NCBI GenBank assembly: GCA_963843685.1
Contig: CAWJLO010000010.1
Span: forward strand, 682,001-746,000
Direction: 5' to 3'
Source of the DNA: DASQHL01 sp963843685
GTDB lineage: Bacteria > Chloroflexota > Dehalococcoidia > DSTF01 > JACRBR01
Length of the DNA stretch: 64,000 bases
Part shown: piece by piece, positions 17,128 through 26,680 of the stretch
Layout of the letters: every line of letters starts with the position of its first letter
Numbering within the stretch: the first letter of the stretch is position 1
Position numbers and translations under genes: made by a program
The notes under the pieces: generated by a model
What the model saw: only the letters and a program-made list of their open reading frames with translations
The model's database searches: none
Told to the model about the DNA's origin: nothing

Positions 17128-17841
17128 ATGATCAACGGATTGATCCAAGGTGCGCGAGCGTATGGTGTGACGCTGTCAGACACGAACGTGTCGCAGTTCG
17201 AGCGCTACCTGGCGCTGCTGAGCGAGCACGCGGCACATGTCAACCTCGTCGGGAGCACGGAGCCAGAACTCGTCGTGCGGCGGCACTTCCTGGAGTCGAT
17301 GGCGCTGGGCGCGGCGCTGCGGGAGCGCGGGATCATGCTTGACGGCGCGAAGGTGCTGGACCTGGGGGCGGGTGCGGGGTTCCCGGGCGTCGTGCTGAAG
17401 GTCGTCTGGCCGCCGCTGCGCCTGACGCTGCTCGACGCGACGGCGAAGAAGACGGCGTTCCTGGAGACGCTCGTCGACGGCCTTGGGTTGGAGGACGTCG
17501 AGGTGGCGACGGGGCGGGCGGAGGCGCTGGCGCACGATGCGCGGTGGCGGGGGCGGTTCGACGTGGTGGTAGCGCGGGCCGTGGCGCCGCTGCCCGTGCT
17601 TGTGGAGCTGGGGCTGCCGTTCGCGCGGGTCGGGGGGTACCTGGTGTCGCCGAAGGGATCGCGGGCGGCGGCGGAGCTGGCGGGCGCGAGGCGCGCGCTG
17701 GAGGTCCTCGGGGGCGAGGCGGAGTCGTGGCCCTTCGAGGTGCCGGGGCCGAAGCAGACGCTGGTGGCTGTGCGGAAGCTGCGGGAGACACCGGCCAGCT
17801 ACCCGCGGCGGGAGGGCGTGCCCGCGAAGTCGCCCCTGTAA
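17128..17841 (+). CDS. rsmG: 16S rRNA (guanine527-N7)-methyltransferase RsmG
   Basis: 237 residues, normal for RsmG (GidB), which methylates G527 of 16S rRNA using SAM. The family blocks are present: HVNLVGSTEPELVVRRHFLESMAL, motif I VLDLGAGAGFPGVVLK, DATAKKTAFLE, and VVARAVAPLPVLVELGLPF. TATGCT at 17116-17121 lies 6 bases before ATG 17128, so it is probably leaderless. It is divergent from the GreA gene and followed by a Yip1 gene. Confidence 0.93.
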   Translation: MINGLIQGARAYGVTLSDTNVSQFERYLALLSEHAAHVNLVGSTEPELVVRRHFLESMALGAALRERGIMLDGAKVLDLGAGAGFPGVVLKVVWPPLRLTLLDATAKKTAFLETLVDGLGLEDVEVATGRAEALAHDARWRGRFDVVVARAVAPLPVLVELGLPFARVGGYLVSPKGSRAAAELAGARRALEVLGGEAESWPFEVPGPKQTLVAVRKLRETPASYPRREGVPAKSPL

Positions 17842-17976
17842 GAGCCAAAACAGGGGCCGAGAAAGCCGCTCGGGGTACTAGACAACCCACCCGTAGTGTT
17901 GTATGAGATATACGGATGAACGTTTAGCCATGGAGGGCGCGGCTGCCCCATCGGGCAGCGGAAGGGAGGAGCCGGC

Positions 17977-18624
17977 ATGACCACACCAGAGGGTGGCATG
18001 AGCAATCTGGGCGGAGTCGACGTCAACAGCCTGATGCAGAAGCTACGGCGGCTGGCGATGCTCGATACGACGGTGTTCGACGAGGTGAAGGGCGATGCCA
18101 GCGCCACGATTCCGGCACTGGTCGTCGCGGTGCTGGCAACAGTGCTGGCGGGCCTCGGCGGCTGGTTCTGGTGGCTGTTCACCGACCATCTCACGGATTA
18201 CAAGGGCGGGGGCACCATCTTCTTCCAGACGGTGGTGCTGGGAAGCATCCTTTCGGTCGCGCTGTGGTTCGTCTGGGTTGGCGTGACGTACGTGATGCTC
18301 CAGCAGATCTTCCGCGCGCGGGCGGATCTCCAGGAGATGATCCGGGTCATGGGCTTTGCCGCGGCGCCGATGGCGCTGGTCGTCCTGGTCTTCATCCCGG
18401 TGCTGGGGTGGGGGCTCGGGCTGGGCGCGCTGGCGCTGCTGTTCGGCACCAACGTGCTGGCGGTGCAGTCGGTGACGGATGCGCCGGCTGGGCGCGTGCT
18501 GGTGTCAAATGCGGCGGGGTTCGCCGTCTGGGTGATCATCCTCGGGCTGTTCGTGAGCGATTCGCACGTGTACGCTCCGGGGTTCTTCATCTTCCGTCTG
18601 CCCGTGGAGTACTTCGCGCGGTAA
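17977..18624 (+). CDS. Yip1-family integral membrane protein
   Basis: 215 residues with five hydrophobic segments (about 47-70, 84-108, 126-147, 151-165 and 180-200) and the YIP1-domain arrangement including DLQEMIRVMGFAAAPMALV. Bacterial Yip1 proteins are of unknown function. GGGAGGAG precedes ATG 17977, and a short GC hairpin (17939-17957) sits just upstream of the ribosome binding site. A terminator-like hairpin follows the gene. Confidence 0.75.
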   Translation: MTTPEGGMSNLGGVDVNSLMQKLRRLAMLDTTVFDEVKGDASATIPALVVAVLATVLAGLGGWFWWLFTDHLTDYKGGGTIFFQTVVLGSILSVALWFVWVGVTYVMLQQIFRARADLQEMIRVMGFAAAPMALVVLVFIPVLGWGLGLGALALLFGTNVLAVQSVTDAPAGRVLVSNAAGFAVWVIILGLFVSDSHVYAPGFFIFRLPVEYFAR

Positions 18625-18647
18625 GTCCAGCGTCGTAAGCGCTTGAC

Positions 18648-18674
18648 AATGGGGGCCTCGATGAGGCCCCCATT
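18648..18674 (+). terminator. Terminator-like hairpin after the Yip1 gene
   Basis: A 12-bp perfect inverted repeat (AATGGGGGCCTC / GAGGCCCCCATT, 3-base loop) ends the Yip1 transcript. There is no T-run after it. Confidence 0.6.
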
Positions 18675-18715
18675 GGTGTTCGTGGGGTCGCGCGGCACCG
18701 TTATACTCGACGACT

Positions 18716-20011
18716 ATGGACCTGCTCGCACGCGTTCGCGACGAGATGGCCTACGAGGGCAACGTCAGGAGGTCGTACCTCTATCGCTTCCTGATGGAGT
18801 TTCAGCTCTGGTGGCCGATCTGGGTGGTCTACCTGCAGGTGAAGCGCGGCCTCTCGCTGACGCAGATCACGCTGCTCGACACGCCGTTCCTGCTGCTCAT
18901 CGTGCTGGCCGAGGTGCCGACGGGCGCGATCGCCGACCGGTTCGGCCGGCGGTGGTCGCTGATCCTGGGCAGCACGCTCTTCGCGGCCGCCATCGCCATC
19001 TTCGCCGTCGCCGACAACTACTGGGTGATCCTGGCGTCGTACACGGCGTGGGGGCTGGGGCTGACGTTCCAGTCCGGCGCGGACGTGGCCATCCTCTACG
19101 ACAGCCTGAAGGAGTGCGGGCGCGAGGACGACTTCGAGAAGATCAACGGCCGGCTGACGGCGGTGCGCTCGCTCTCGGTGCTGATCGCGATCCTGATCGG
19201 CGCGCCGATCGCGGAGGCGACGGGGTACTCGCTGCCGATCCTGCTGAGCGCCGGCATCGCGCTGCTGGCGGTGCCGGTGGCGTTCTCGATGCACGAGCCG
19301 GCGGCGGAGCGGGACGAGTCGCAGGGCCGTTATCTGCAGACGCTGGCGGGCGGTCTTCGCGAGGCGTGGGAGCGGCCGCCGCTGCGGTACATCATCCTCT
19401 TCAGCGCGACGATCTGGGCGGCGACGTTCACGCCGCTGGTGTTCCAGCAGCCGTTCCTGGCGCACCACGGCGTTGGCACGGGCAACCTCGGGCTGTGGCA
19501 GGCGCCGATCCGCGCGGCCGGCGTCGTCTCGGCGCTGCTGGCGTACCAGTTCGTGTCGCGCGTGGGCGAGCGCGCCGCGTTCCTGGCGTTGCCGCTGCTG
19601 CTGGGGATCAGCAGCCTGGCCCTGGCGGGCCTTGACCACACGATGGCGGCGGCGGCGTTCCTGGGGATGGGGTTGGTGGCGGGCGCGCACCCGCCGATCC
19701 TGGCGACGTACATCAACCGGCGCATCGACAGCGCGCGGCGGGCGACGATCCTGTCGGTGCAGTCGGTGACGGGCAGCGCCATGCTGGCGATCTCGCAGCC
19801 GATCGGCGGCATCATCGCCGACAACTTCGGCCTGCGGGGGGTGTTCCTCGTGTTCGGCGTCGCCAGCCTCGTAATCCCGGTCGTGACGCTCGTCGCGTGG
19901 ATGCGGGCCGATTCGCGCGAGAGCGCGGAGCTGCTGGAGCTGAGCCGCGAGCTGATCGGCGAACGCCCGGCGGAGCCCGTGCAGGCGCCGGTCTCGACCG
20001 GAGCCCGATGA
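18716..20011 (+). CDS. MFS transporter
   Basis: 431 residues with about 12 membrane helices. The MFS signature between helices 2 and 3 reads GAIADRFGRRWSLILG (about residues 66-81). The best general match is drug/multidrug exporters of the YjiJ/YfkL type. TATACT at 18702-18707 is 8 bases before ATG 18716 with no Shine-Dalgarno, so the mRNA is probably leaderless. cofD follows after 31 bases and may be co-transcribed. The substrate is unknown. Confidence 0.85.
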   Translation: MDLLARVRDEMAYEGNVRRSYLYRFLMEFQLWWPIWVVYLQVKRGLSLTQITLLDTPFLLLIVLAEVPTGAIADRFGRRWSLILGSTLFAAAIAIFAVADNYWVILASYTAWGLGLTFQSGADVAILYDSLKECGREDDFEKINGRLTAVRSLSVLIAILIGAPIAEATGYSLPILLSAGIALLAVPVAFSMHEPAAERDESQGRYLQTLAGGLREAWERPPLRYIILFSATIWAATFTPLVFQQPFLAHHGVGTGNLGLWQAPIRAAGVVSALLAYQFVSRVGERAAFLALPLLLGISSLALAGLDHTMAAAAFLGMGLVAGAHPPILATYINRRIDSARRATILSVQSVTGSAMLAISQPIGGIIADNFGLRGVFLVFGVASLVIPVVTLVAWMRADSRESAELLELSRELIGERPAEPVQAPVSTGAR

Positions 20012-20042
20012 GCAGCCGCCCCGCAGCGCACGTTCACCGCCG

Positions 20043-20973
20043 ATGATCGCCGTGCTGTGCGGCGGCGTCGGCGGTTCGCGGTTCCTGCGGGCGATCGCGT
20101 CGGTGGTCGATCAGGAACGCGATCACGGCGATCGTCAATACGGGCGACGACGCGTGGTTTCACGGGCTGTACGTCTCGCCGGACCCGGACATCGTGACGT
20201 ACGCACTCGCCGGCGAGGTGGACGAGGCGCGCGGCTGGGGGCTCCGCGACGACACGTTCGGCTGGCTGGAGTCGCTCGGACGCTTCGGCGAGGAGACGTG
20301 GTTCCAGATCGGCGACCGCGACCTGGCGACGCACCTGCACCGCACGCGCCTCCTGCGACAGGGCTGGCCGCTCTCGCACGTCACGGCGGAGATCGCGCGC
20401 GCGTTCGGCGTCTCGGTGCGAATCCTTCCGATGAGCGATCACCCGGTACGGACGATGGTGACCACGGGCGCCGGTGAGTTGACGTTCCAGGAGTACCTCG
20501 TGAAGGGGCGGGCGGCGGAGGTCGTGCGGGGCGTCCGATTCGAGGGGGCGGAGTCGGCGCACCCGGCGCCGGGAGTGCTGGAGGCGATACGCGGCGCGCG
20601 GGCCGTCTTCATCGCGCCGAGCAATCCGGTCGGCAGCATCTGGCCGATCCTGGCGGTCCGGGCGATCCATGACGCAGTCCGCTCGACGCACGCGCCCCGC
20701 ATCGGCGTGAGCCCCATCATCGGCGGGAGATCGCTGCAGCCGCCGGCGGCGGAGATGATGTCGGGGTTGGGGCACGAGGTTTCGGTTGGAGGCGTGGCGA
20801 GGATCTACGCCGGGCTCATCGACACGCTCGTCATCGATCCGACGGACGCGTCGTCCGCGGCAGAGGTGGAGGCGGCGGGCGTGCGCGCGCTCGTCTGCCC
20901 ATCGATCATGCGGGACGACGAGACGCGGCGAGCGCTGGCGCTGGCCGTCATGGCTGCGGCGGGCATCTCGTGA
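20043..20973 (+). CDS. cofD: CofD, 2-phospho-L-lactate (or PEP) transferase of F420 synthesis, frameshifted
   Basis: About 309 residues in two frames. The first frame gives MIAVLCGGVGGSRFLRAI, the CofD N-terminus. After about 20110 the second frame continues with AIVNTGDDAWFHGLYVSPDPDIVTYAL, DDTFGWLESLGRFGEETWFQIGDRDLATHL, PMSDHPVRTMV and FIAPSNPVGSIWPIL, all CofD hallmarks. The enzyme transfers the phospholactyl or phosphoenolpyruvyl group from LPPG/EPPG to F0, making (dehydro-)F420-0. CofG and CofH, which make F0, are encoded at 47.4-49.9 kb. One missing or extra base near 20110 is most likely a consensus error. Confidence 0.9.
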
Positions 20974-21009
20974 CGGGGGCGCACGCGGCGCTCCGGTAGA
21001 ATTGACGCC

Positions 21010-21948
21010 ATGTCCGTGATCGCCGCAAGCCGCAGGAAGCTCGCGCACGTCGACATCGCGAGCCGCGCAGCGTTCCTTTCTTTCTCGTCCAACGCCGTCC
21101 TGATGGTGGTGAAGCTGTCGATCGGGATCGCGTTCGGCTCTATCGCGGTGCTCGGCGACGGGGTCGACAGCGCCGAGGACGTGCTCGCATCGGGGCTGGC
21201 GTTTCTGAGCGTGCGACTCGCGCTGCAACCGGCCGACGAGTCGCACCCGTACGGACACGGCAAGGCTGAGAGCCTGGCGGCGATGTCGCAGGCGACCCTG
21301 ATCGCGGGCGGCGCGGTGTTCATCGCCGTCACGGCGATACGGCGGCTGGTGACGGGCGACGTGGAGATCCACGTCGGGCCGTCGCTTGTCGCGATGGGCG
21401 CGGCCGTGGCGGTGAACCTCGGCGTCGCGGCGTACTCGTTCCGCGCGGCGAAGGTCAGTGGCTCCGTGGCGATCGCGGCGGACGCGCGCCACCTGCTGAC
21501 GAACGTCGTCCAGGCGATGGCCGTGATGGTTGGGCTGGCGCTGGTCGGCGTGACGGGGAGCCACTTCTGGGACCCGGCCGTCGCGCTGGCGCTGTCAGCG
21601 TACCTGCTGTGGATCGCCGCGAGCATCGCGCGGGCGGCGCTGCGCGAGCTGATCGATACGTCGCTGCCGCCGGAGACGATGGCGGCGCTGGAGGCGTGCC
21701 TGGCGCACGAGGGGCACGAGTTCCGCGGCTTCCACGAGCTGCGCACGCGGAAGTCCGGCCGCGAGACGTACATCGACCTGCACGTGCTGGTCGACCCGGC
21801 GATCACCGTGGACGAAGCGCACAGGCTGATCGAGGACCTGGAGCGGGACGTGCAGGCGCTGATCCCGGGCGCGGTGCTGATGGCGCACATCGACCCGGAC
21901 GAGCCGGCGCACGTCGCGAGCGGCGACCCGAGCGCGCGGCACGCCTGA
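21010..21948 (+). CDS. Cation diffusion facilitator (CDF) family transporter
   Basis: 312 residues with six membrane helices and the CDF metal-site motifs: LGDGVDSAEDVLASGLAFLSVRLA in helix 2, HPYGHGKAESLAA, and VAIAADARHLLTNV in helix 5 (Asp and His ligands). The C-terminal ferredoxin-like cytoplasmic domain ends with a His/Asp-rich tail. CDF proteins export Zn2+, Mn2+, Fe2+ or Co2+ by proton exchange; the helix-2/helix-5 set here is D/D and A/D-H, so selectivity is not assigned. TAGAAT at 20997-21002 is 7 bases before ATG 21010 (probably leaderless). Confidence 0.88.
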   Translation: MSVIAASRRKLAHVDIASRAAFLSFSSNAVLMVVKLSIGIAFGSIAVLGDGVDSAEDVLASGLAFLSVRLALQPADESHPYGHGKAESLAAMSQATLIAGGAVFIAVTAIRRLVTGDVEIHVGPSLVAMGAAVAVNLGVAAYSFRAAKVSGSVAIAADARHLLTNVVQAMAVMVGLALVGVTGSHFWDPAVALALSAYLLWIAASIARAALRELIDTSLPPETMAALEACLAHEGHEFRGFHELRTRKSGRETYIDLHVLVDPAITVDEAHRLIEDLERDVQALIPGAVLMAHIDPDEPAHVASGDPSARHA

Positions 21949-21950
21949 GG

Positions 21951-22700
21951 TCAGCCGAGCTCGCCGATGACGTCCATCACGAGCGTGGCGGCGACGAGGC
22001 CCGCGGTCTCAGAGCGCATCACGCGGTCGCCCAGCGAGACGATCTTCGCGCCGGCGGCGGTCGCCTGCTCGATCTCCGACTCCTCGTAGCCGCCCTCCGG
22101 GCCGATGAAGAGGCTCACCTCGCCCAGCGCGAACAGCGCGTCGACGTCGGCGTCGATGGCGGCACGGACGTTCGGCGCGTTGGGGCCGGCCGACTCGTAC
22201 GGGACGACGAGGAGGCCCGGCGCGGAGGCGAGCGCATCGGCGAACGGCTGCGGCGCTTCGACGGACGGCACGGCGCCGCGGCCGCACTGTTCCGCCGCCT
22301 CGACGACGATGCGACGCCAGCGGTCCATGCGGTTGCCTTCGGCCGCGGTCTTGACGACGGCGCGCGCGGCCAGCAGCGGCACGAACGAAGCGACGCCGAT
22401 CTCCGTGCCCTTTTCGAGCAGCCACTCGAAGCGCTCGCCCTTTGTGATCGACTGGTAGAGGCGGAGACGCGTGTGGGGCTCGGGCGGCGCCTCGTAACGC
22501 TCGACCACGGCAGCGACGACGCGACGGTCTGTCACTTCGTCGAGGCGGACGCGCACCTCATCGCCCGCGCCGTCGAACAGCGCGATCTCGTCCCCGACGT
22601 GGAGGCGCAGCACGCGCGACAACCGGTGCGCCAGGGCCTCAGGCACCTCGATGCGGTCCGCGGCCAGGGCGGGCGGCTCGACGTAGAATCGGCGCGTCAT
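21951..22700 (-). CDS. rsmE: 16S rRNA (uracil1498-N3)-methyltransferase RsmE
   Basis: 249 residues, normal for RsmE, a SPOUT-fold enzyme methylating U1498 of 16S rRNA. Seen are the N-terminal PUA-like part (RRFYVEPP...HRLSRVLRLHVGDEI), KGERFEWLLEKGTEIGVASFVPLL, and the knot motif IGPEGGYEESEIEQA...VSLGDRVMRSETA. ATG 22700 overlaps the prmA stop (ATGA), so the pair is translationally coupled, an arrangement common in bacteria. Confidence 0.93.
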   Translation of the reverse strand: MTRRFYVEPPALAADRIEVPEALAHRLSRVLRLHVGDEIALFDGAGDEVRVRLDEVTDRRVVAAVVERYEAPPEPHTRLRLYQSITKGERFEWLLEKGTEIGVASFVPLLAARAVVKTAAEGNRMDRWRRIVVEAAEQCGRGAVPSVEAPQPFADALASAPGLLVVPYESAGPNAPNVRAAIDADVDALFALGEVSLFIGPEGGYEESEIEQATAAGAKIVSLGDRVMRSETAGLVAATLVMDVIGELG

Positions 22701-23603
22701 GCCGGCACGCCCCTCGTGCTAACGATGCAGCGCCACTCGCCCATCGGGCGCGTCGAGGCGATCCTCACGCCGGCTGACATGAGCGCGGCGACAACGTCGC
22801 TCTCACGCTCGGCGATGACGCCGGAGACGATCAGCGTGCCGCCCGGCCTTCAGCGCGCGCACGAGCGGTTGCGCCATCTCCACGATGACGCGGGCGATGA
22901 TGTTCGCGACGACGACGTCGAAGCTGGCGTCGGCCGGCGTGGCGAACGGCCAGGCGTCGCCGAGGCTGCCCTGCTCGGCGCGGATCACGGCTGCGAGATC
23001 GTTCTTGGCGGCGTTCTCGCGCGTCACGCGGACGCAGTCGGGGTCGACGTCGACGGCGAGCACGTCGGTGGCGCCGAGGCGGGCGGCGGCGAGGGAGAGG
23101 ATGCCGGAGCCGCAGCCCGCGTCGAGCACGCGGGCGCCGGGGCGGACAGCGTCCTCGAGCGCTTCGAGGCACATCCTCGTCGTCTCGTGCTGGCCGGTGC
23201 CGAACGCCATGCCCGGGTCGAGGTGGACCACGGCGTCGCCGGGCACCGGTGCGTAGTCGCGCCAGGAGGGTACGACGACGATGCTCCGGCCGAAACGCTC
23301 GACGTGGAAGTGCTCTTTCCAGGCCTCGGCCCAGTCCTCTTCGGCCACGCGGCGCTCGGTCAACTCGGCAGCGATCTCTGCGGCGGCGAGGGCGGAGCGC
23401 GCCCCGGCGCCCGCGGCCACGTCACGGGCGTAGGCGTGCACGCGGACGGCCGCGCTGGCGTCGACGACGGCGTCGGACTCGAGGTCGGGCTGTGTGAACG
23501 GCGTCTCGATCCAGACGTCGCGGCCGGTGGCGGCGCGTAGCACGTCGGCGGTGGGCTCGGCGTCGCGCGCGGCCACGCCGGCGATGATCTCGATGTAGTC
23601 CAC
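22697..23603 (-). CDS. prmA: Ribosomal protein L11 methyltransferase PrmA, frameshifted
   Basis: About 301 residues. The main frame has DYIEIIAGVAARDAEPTADVL, WAEAWKEHFHVERFG, HLDPGMAFGTGQHETTRMCLEAL, motif I VLDAGCGSGILSLAAARLGA and the NIIAR (NPPF-like) motif. At about 22843, inside GGCCGGGCGGC, one G is lost. The other frame continues GTLIVSGVIAERESDVVAAL...MGEWRCIVSTRGVPA and ends exactly at the TGA that overlaps rsmE. PrmA trimethylates ribosomal protein L11. GTG 23603 is the likely start. The intact tail implies a sequencing error, not decay. Confidence 0.9.
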
Positions 23604-23611
23604 CTGCGGCG

Positions 23612-24178
23612 CTACTCCGGGCTGGGGGCGGACGTGGCGATGGGCTGCGGCGCGTCGCGCGGGGCGGGGGCGCGGCCGAGGCGGGTCTCGCGCTCGCGCT
23701 CGTAGGCGTCCCACTCGATGGCGAGCTTGCGCTGCGCGTAGTCGTACCCGACCTGGTCGCCGATCCAGCCGCCGAGCAGTCCGGCGAAGACGCGACCGCC
23801 GACGATCAGCACGCCGGTGGCGAACGCGAGCCACCAGAACGACGCCTGGTAGCGGTAGACGGCGAGCGCGACGAGGCCGATGAAGAGCAGCAGCGCGAGG
23901 GCGAGGCCGGCGTAGGCGAAGGAGTTGACGATCAGGCTCTCGCGCTTCCGCATGCGCTTGTAGAGGTCGAAGAACTCGAGCGGGATCTTCGCGACGGGGG
24001 CGACGTCGGATGTCTTGCGGCCGCAGTGGGCGCAATCCTCCCGCTTCTTGCCGAGGGGCGTGTAGCAGTAGCCGCAGAAGCGTCCCACATTTGGCGCCTT
24101 GCCCTCGAGCATGGCGGCCATGACCTCGTCGAGGCGCTCGCTGAACACGGGGAGGGACAACGCGGCCCTTTCGGTCAT
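23612..24178 (-). CDS. Zinc-ribbon membrane protein of unknown function
   Basis: 188 residues. The N-terminal cytoplasmic part holds a zinc ribbon CGYC...CAHC (about residues 32-48). Two membrane helices follow (VNSFAYAGLALALLLFIGLVALAVY and FWWLAFATGVLIVGGRVFAGLLGGWI), then a charged tail with YDYAQRKLAIEWDAYERERE. ATG 24178 overlaps the mug stop, and prmA follows within 8 bases, so it lies inside a mug-X-prmA-rsmE operon. No function is known. Confidence 0.7.
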   Translation of the reverse strand: MTERAALSLPVFSERLDEVMAAMLEGKAPNVGRFCGYCYTPLGKKREDCAHCGRKTSDVAPVAKIPLEFFDLYKRMRKRESLIVNSFAYAGLALALLLFIGLVALAVYRYQASFWWLAFATGVLIVGGRVFAGLLGGWIGDQVGYDYAQRKLAIEWDAYERERETRLGRAPAPRDAPQPIATSAPSPE

Positions 24179-24702
24179 GAGGCCACCTGCTGGCGCCGTC
24201 GGGCGGCAACGATGCGGCGGAGCTGGACGAAGTACTTCAGCTTGTCGGCGCGCTGATACGCAGCCGTGCGGGCGCTGGTCGATGGCATGACGAACACGGT
24301 GGAGTTTCCGATGTGCTCTGGCTGGAGTCCAAGGGGGCAGGCGTGGCCGGCGAAGACTTCGTAGATGCGCTTGCCGTTGAAGCAGACGACGCGCGGCGCG
24401 TGGGGCTCCAGCTTCTTGCGAAGCTTCCTCGCACCGGCGCGCAGCTCGTCGAGCGAGAGGTCCGCCAGGGAGGGCGTGGCGCGCTCGACCAGGTTCGTGA
24501 GGCCGATGTTCCACTCGAGGACGCGTGCGTCCTGCTCGTAGGTGAGCGGCTCCGAGACGAGGCCGGACTCGTGGAGCAGCGGCCAGAAGTGATTGCCGGC
24601 GCCTGCGTAGTGGTGGCCCGTCGCGGCGGATTTCATGCCCGGATTGATGCCCACAAACACGAGGTCGAGACCACCGCGGAGGTAGTCGGGAAGCGTCTTC
24701 AC
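24175..24702 (-). CDS. mug: Mismatch-specific uracil/thymine-DNA glycosylase (Mug/TDG type)
   Basis: 175 residues of the Mug branch of the uracil-DNA glycosylase superfamily. Motif 1 is VFVGINPGMKSAATGHHYAG (Asn for water activation), followed by NHFWPLLHESGL, and motif 2 is VMPSTSARTAAY. The enzyme removes uracil or ethenocytosine opposite G. An alternative TTG start at 24711 exists, but TACCTT (24715-24710) lies 7 bases before GTG 24702, matching the leaderless pattern. It heads a leftward operon. Confidence 0.88.
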   Translation of the reverse strand: MKTLPDYLRGGLDLVFVGINPGMKSAATGHHYAGAGNHFWPLLHESGLVSEPLTYEQDARVLEWNIGLTNLVERATPSLADLSLDELRAGARKLRKKLEPHAPRVVCFNGKRIYEVFAGHACPLGLQPEHIGNSTVFVMPSTSARTAAYQRADKLKYFVQLRRIVAARRRQQVAS

Positions 24703-24763
24703 GCCGGACAAGGTAGCACACGGCCGGACGGCGGACTCGCCCCGAAATGGGGCGCCTTCCCGT

Positions 24764-24769
24764 TATAGT
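24764..24769 (+). promoter_or_regulatory. Probable -10 box for the two-component operon
   Basis: TATAGT lies upstream of the histidine kinase gene; transcription would start near 24776, giving a very short leader that retains the GGAGG ribosome binding site. No clear -35 box. Confidence 0.4.
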
Positions 24770-24788
24770 TCGAATGGAGGGTGCAAGC

Positions 24789-26027
24789 GTGGCTGATGGC
24801 GTGCTCAACCGTCTCCAGATCGTCGCGACCGTGCTGCCTCTCGCGTTCATCGCGGTGCTCTTCATCGCGATCTCGACGCTGGGGCTGCCGGTCTGGGCTG
24901 AGGTGCTCTCCGGCACGCTGATCGCCGCGCCGTTCGTGCTTGGATTCGGCTTCATCGTGTTCCGCACCTTCGGCTCCCTGCAAGAGGAGCTGGCGCGGCG
25001 CGAGACGCGATTTCGCGAGCTGCTGGAGTCTGCGCCGGACGCCATCGTCATCAACAATGCCGATGGGACGATCGTGATGGTGAACGAGCAGGCGACAGGG
25101 ATCTTCGGGTACGCGCGAGAGGAGCTGATCGGGCAGCCGGTCGAGCTGCTGGTTCCTGAAGAGCTGGGGAGGACACACGAGGGGCACCGCAGCGAGTACC
25201 ACGCGCAACCGGAACGCCGGCCCATGGGCATCGGGCTGGACCTGAAGGGCCGCCGGAAGGACGGAACCGTGTTTCCGGTGGAGATCAGCCTGAGCCCGAT
25301 CCGGTCGGAAGGCGGGGTGCTCGTCACGAGCGTGATCCGCGACGTGACCGAGCGCAAGCTCCTGGAGGAGGAGCGCAACCGCCTGATCGCCGAGGGCGAG
25401 ACGGAGCGCGAGCGGCAGCGCATCGGCATGGACCTGCACGACGGCGTGATCCAGTCGATCTACGCGGTGGGGCTGAACCTGGAGGCGGCCGTCGACGACG
25501 TGCGTGAGCATCCCGAGGAGGTGCGTGGGCGGCTGGACCGGGCCATCGACCAGCTCAACGACACGATCGCCGACATCCGCAGCTACATCTTCGATCTCCG
25601 CCCGACGCGGCTGGACGGGAACCTCGCCGAGTCACTGCGGGGATTGGCGGACGAATTCCGGGTGAATTCACTCGTCGAGGTGCGGCTGGAACTGCCGACT
25701 GAGTCGCCGCTAATGTCGGCAGAGACGCGGTCGGCTCTCTTCCACATCGCGCAGGAGGCGCTGAGCAACGTCCGCAAGCACGCGCGGGCGACGTCGGCGT
25801 CCGTGACCCTCGACGTACGCGAGGGCCGCGTGCGACTGAGCGTACGGGACAACGGGGCGGGCTTCGAGTCCGGCGCCGAGTTCAGCGACGACCATCGCGG
25901 CCTGCGCAACATGGCGTCGCGTGCGCGCGGCGTGGGCGGTACACTCAGCATCGAAAGCGGCGCCCATTCCGGAACATGCGTGACGTTCGAGGTGCCGGCG
26001 GCCGTAGCGGCAGGAGAGAGCAGATGA
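24789..26027 (+). CDS. PAS-domain sensor histidine kinase (NarL/DesK type)
   Basis: 412 residues from GTG 24789, chosen because GGAGGG sits 6 bases upstream; ATG 24774 is in frame but has no ribosome binding site. Two N-terminal membrane helices (about residues 8-30 and 37-60) are followed by a PAS domain (FRELLESAPDAIVINNADG...VTERKLLEEE). The HisKA_3 dimerisation helix has the phospho-acceptor His in RIGMDLHDGVIQSI, then HATPase_c (ALSNVRKHA, DNGAGF, GLRNMASRARGVGG). The gene overlaps the response regulator (ATGA), so they form a cognate pair. The PAS ligand is unknown. Confidence 0.92.
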   Translation: MADGVLNRLQIVATVLPLAFIAVLFIAISTLGLPVWAEVLSGTLIAAPFVLGFGFIVFRTFGSLQEELARRETRFRELLESAPDAIVINNADGTIVMVNEQATGIFGYAREELIGQPVELLVPEELGRTHEGHRSEYHAQPERRPMGIGLDLKGRRKDGTVFPVEISLSPIRSEGGVLVTSVIRDVTERKLLEEERNRLIAEGETERERQRIGMDLHDGVIQSIYAVGLNLEAAVDDVREHPEEVRGRLDRAIDQLNDTIADIRSYIFDLRPTRLDGNLAESLRGLADEFRVNSLVEVRLELPTESPLMSAETRSALFHIAQEALSNVRKHARATSASVTLDVREGRVRLSVRDNGAGFESGAEFSDDHRGLRNMASRARGVGGTLSIESGAHSGTCVTFEVPAAVAAGESR

Positions 26028-26674
26028 GCCAGACCACCATCCTGATCGTCGACGACCATGAGGTCGTCCGCGAAGGGCTGCGCGCGCTGCTCAACCGGCG
26101 CGAGAACTTCCGCGTGGTGGGCGAAGCGGGCACCGTCGCCCAGGCGATCGAGGAGGCCGAGAAGCACGCGCCGGACGTCATCGTCATGGACGTGCGGCTC
26201 CCGGACGGCAGCGGCATCGAGGCGTGCCGGGAGATCCGGCAGTCGCGGCCGGAGACGAAGGTGATCATGCTGACGTCGTACGCGGACGAGGACGCGGTGT
26301 TCGCGTCGATCCTGGCGGGGGCGGCGGGTTATCTCCTGAAGCAGACGCGCGGCAACGCGCTGGCGGAGGCGATCACGGCGGCGACGCGCGGCGAGTCGCT
26401 CCTGGACCCCGCGGTCACGCAGAAGGTGCTTGAGCGCGTGCGATCGTCGGGGGGCCGCAGCGCCGACGACCCGCTGGCGACGCTGACGGAGCAGGAGCAC
26501 AAGATCCTGCTGCTCATCGCGGAGGGGAAGACGAACAAGGAGATCGCCGACGAGGTCTTCCTCAGCGACAAGACCGTGAAGAACTACGTCAGCAACATCC
26601 TGAGCAAGCTCAACCTGCGCCGGCGCTCCGAGGCGGCGGCCTTCATCGCCCGCCGCGAGCCGCACAAGGACTGA
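26024..26674 (+). CDS. NarL/FixJ-family response regulator
   Basis: 216 residues. Receiver domain ILIVDDHEVVREGLRALL with the phosphorylated Asp in VIVMDVRLPDGSG (about residue 54) and the conserved Lys in YLLKQTRG. A LuxR-type helix-turn-helix is at the C-terminus (TEQEHKILLLIAEGKTNKEIADEVFLSDKTV). ATG 26024 overlaps the kinase stop. It should bind DNA when phosphorylated by the adjacent kinase; targets are unknown. GGAGAGAG gives the ribosome binding site. Confidence 0.93.
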   Translation: MSQTTILIVDDHEVVREGLRALLNRRENFRVVGEAGTVAQAIEEAEKHAPDVIVMDVRLPDGSGIEACREIRQSRPETKVIMLTSYADEDAVFASILAGAAGYLLKQTRGNALAEAITAATRGESLLDPAVTQKVLERVRSSGGRSADDPLATLTEQEHKILLLIAEGKTNKEIADEVFLSDKTVKNYVSNILSKLNLRRRSEAAAFIARREPHKD

Positions 26675-26680
26675 GCCCCG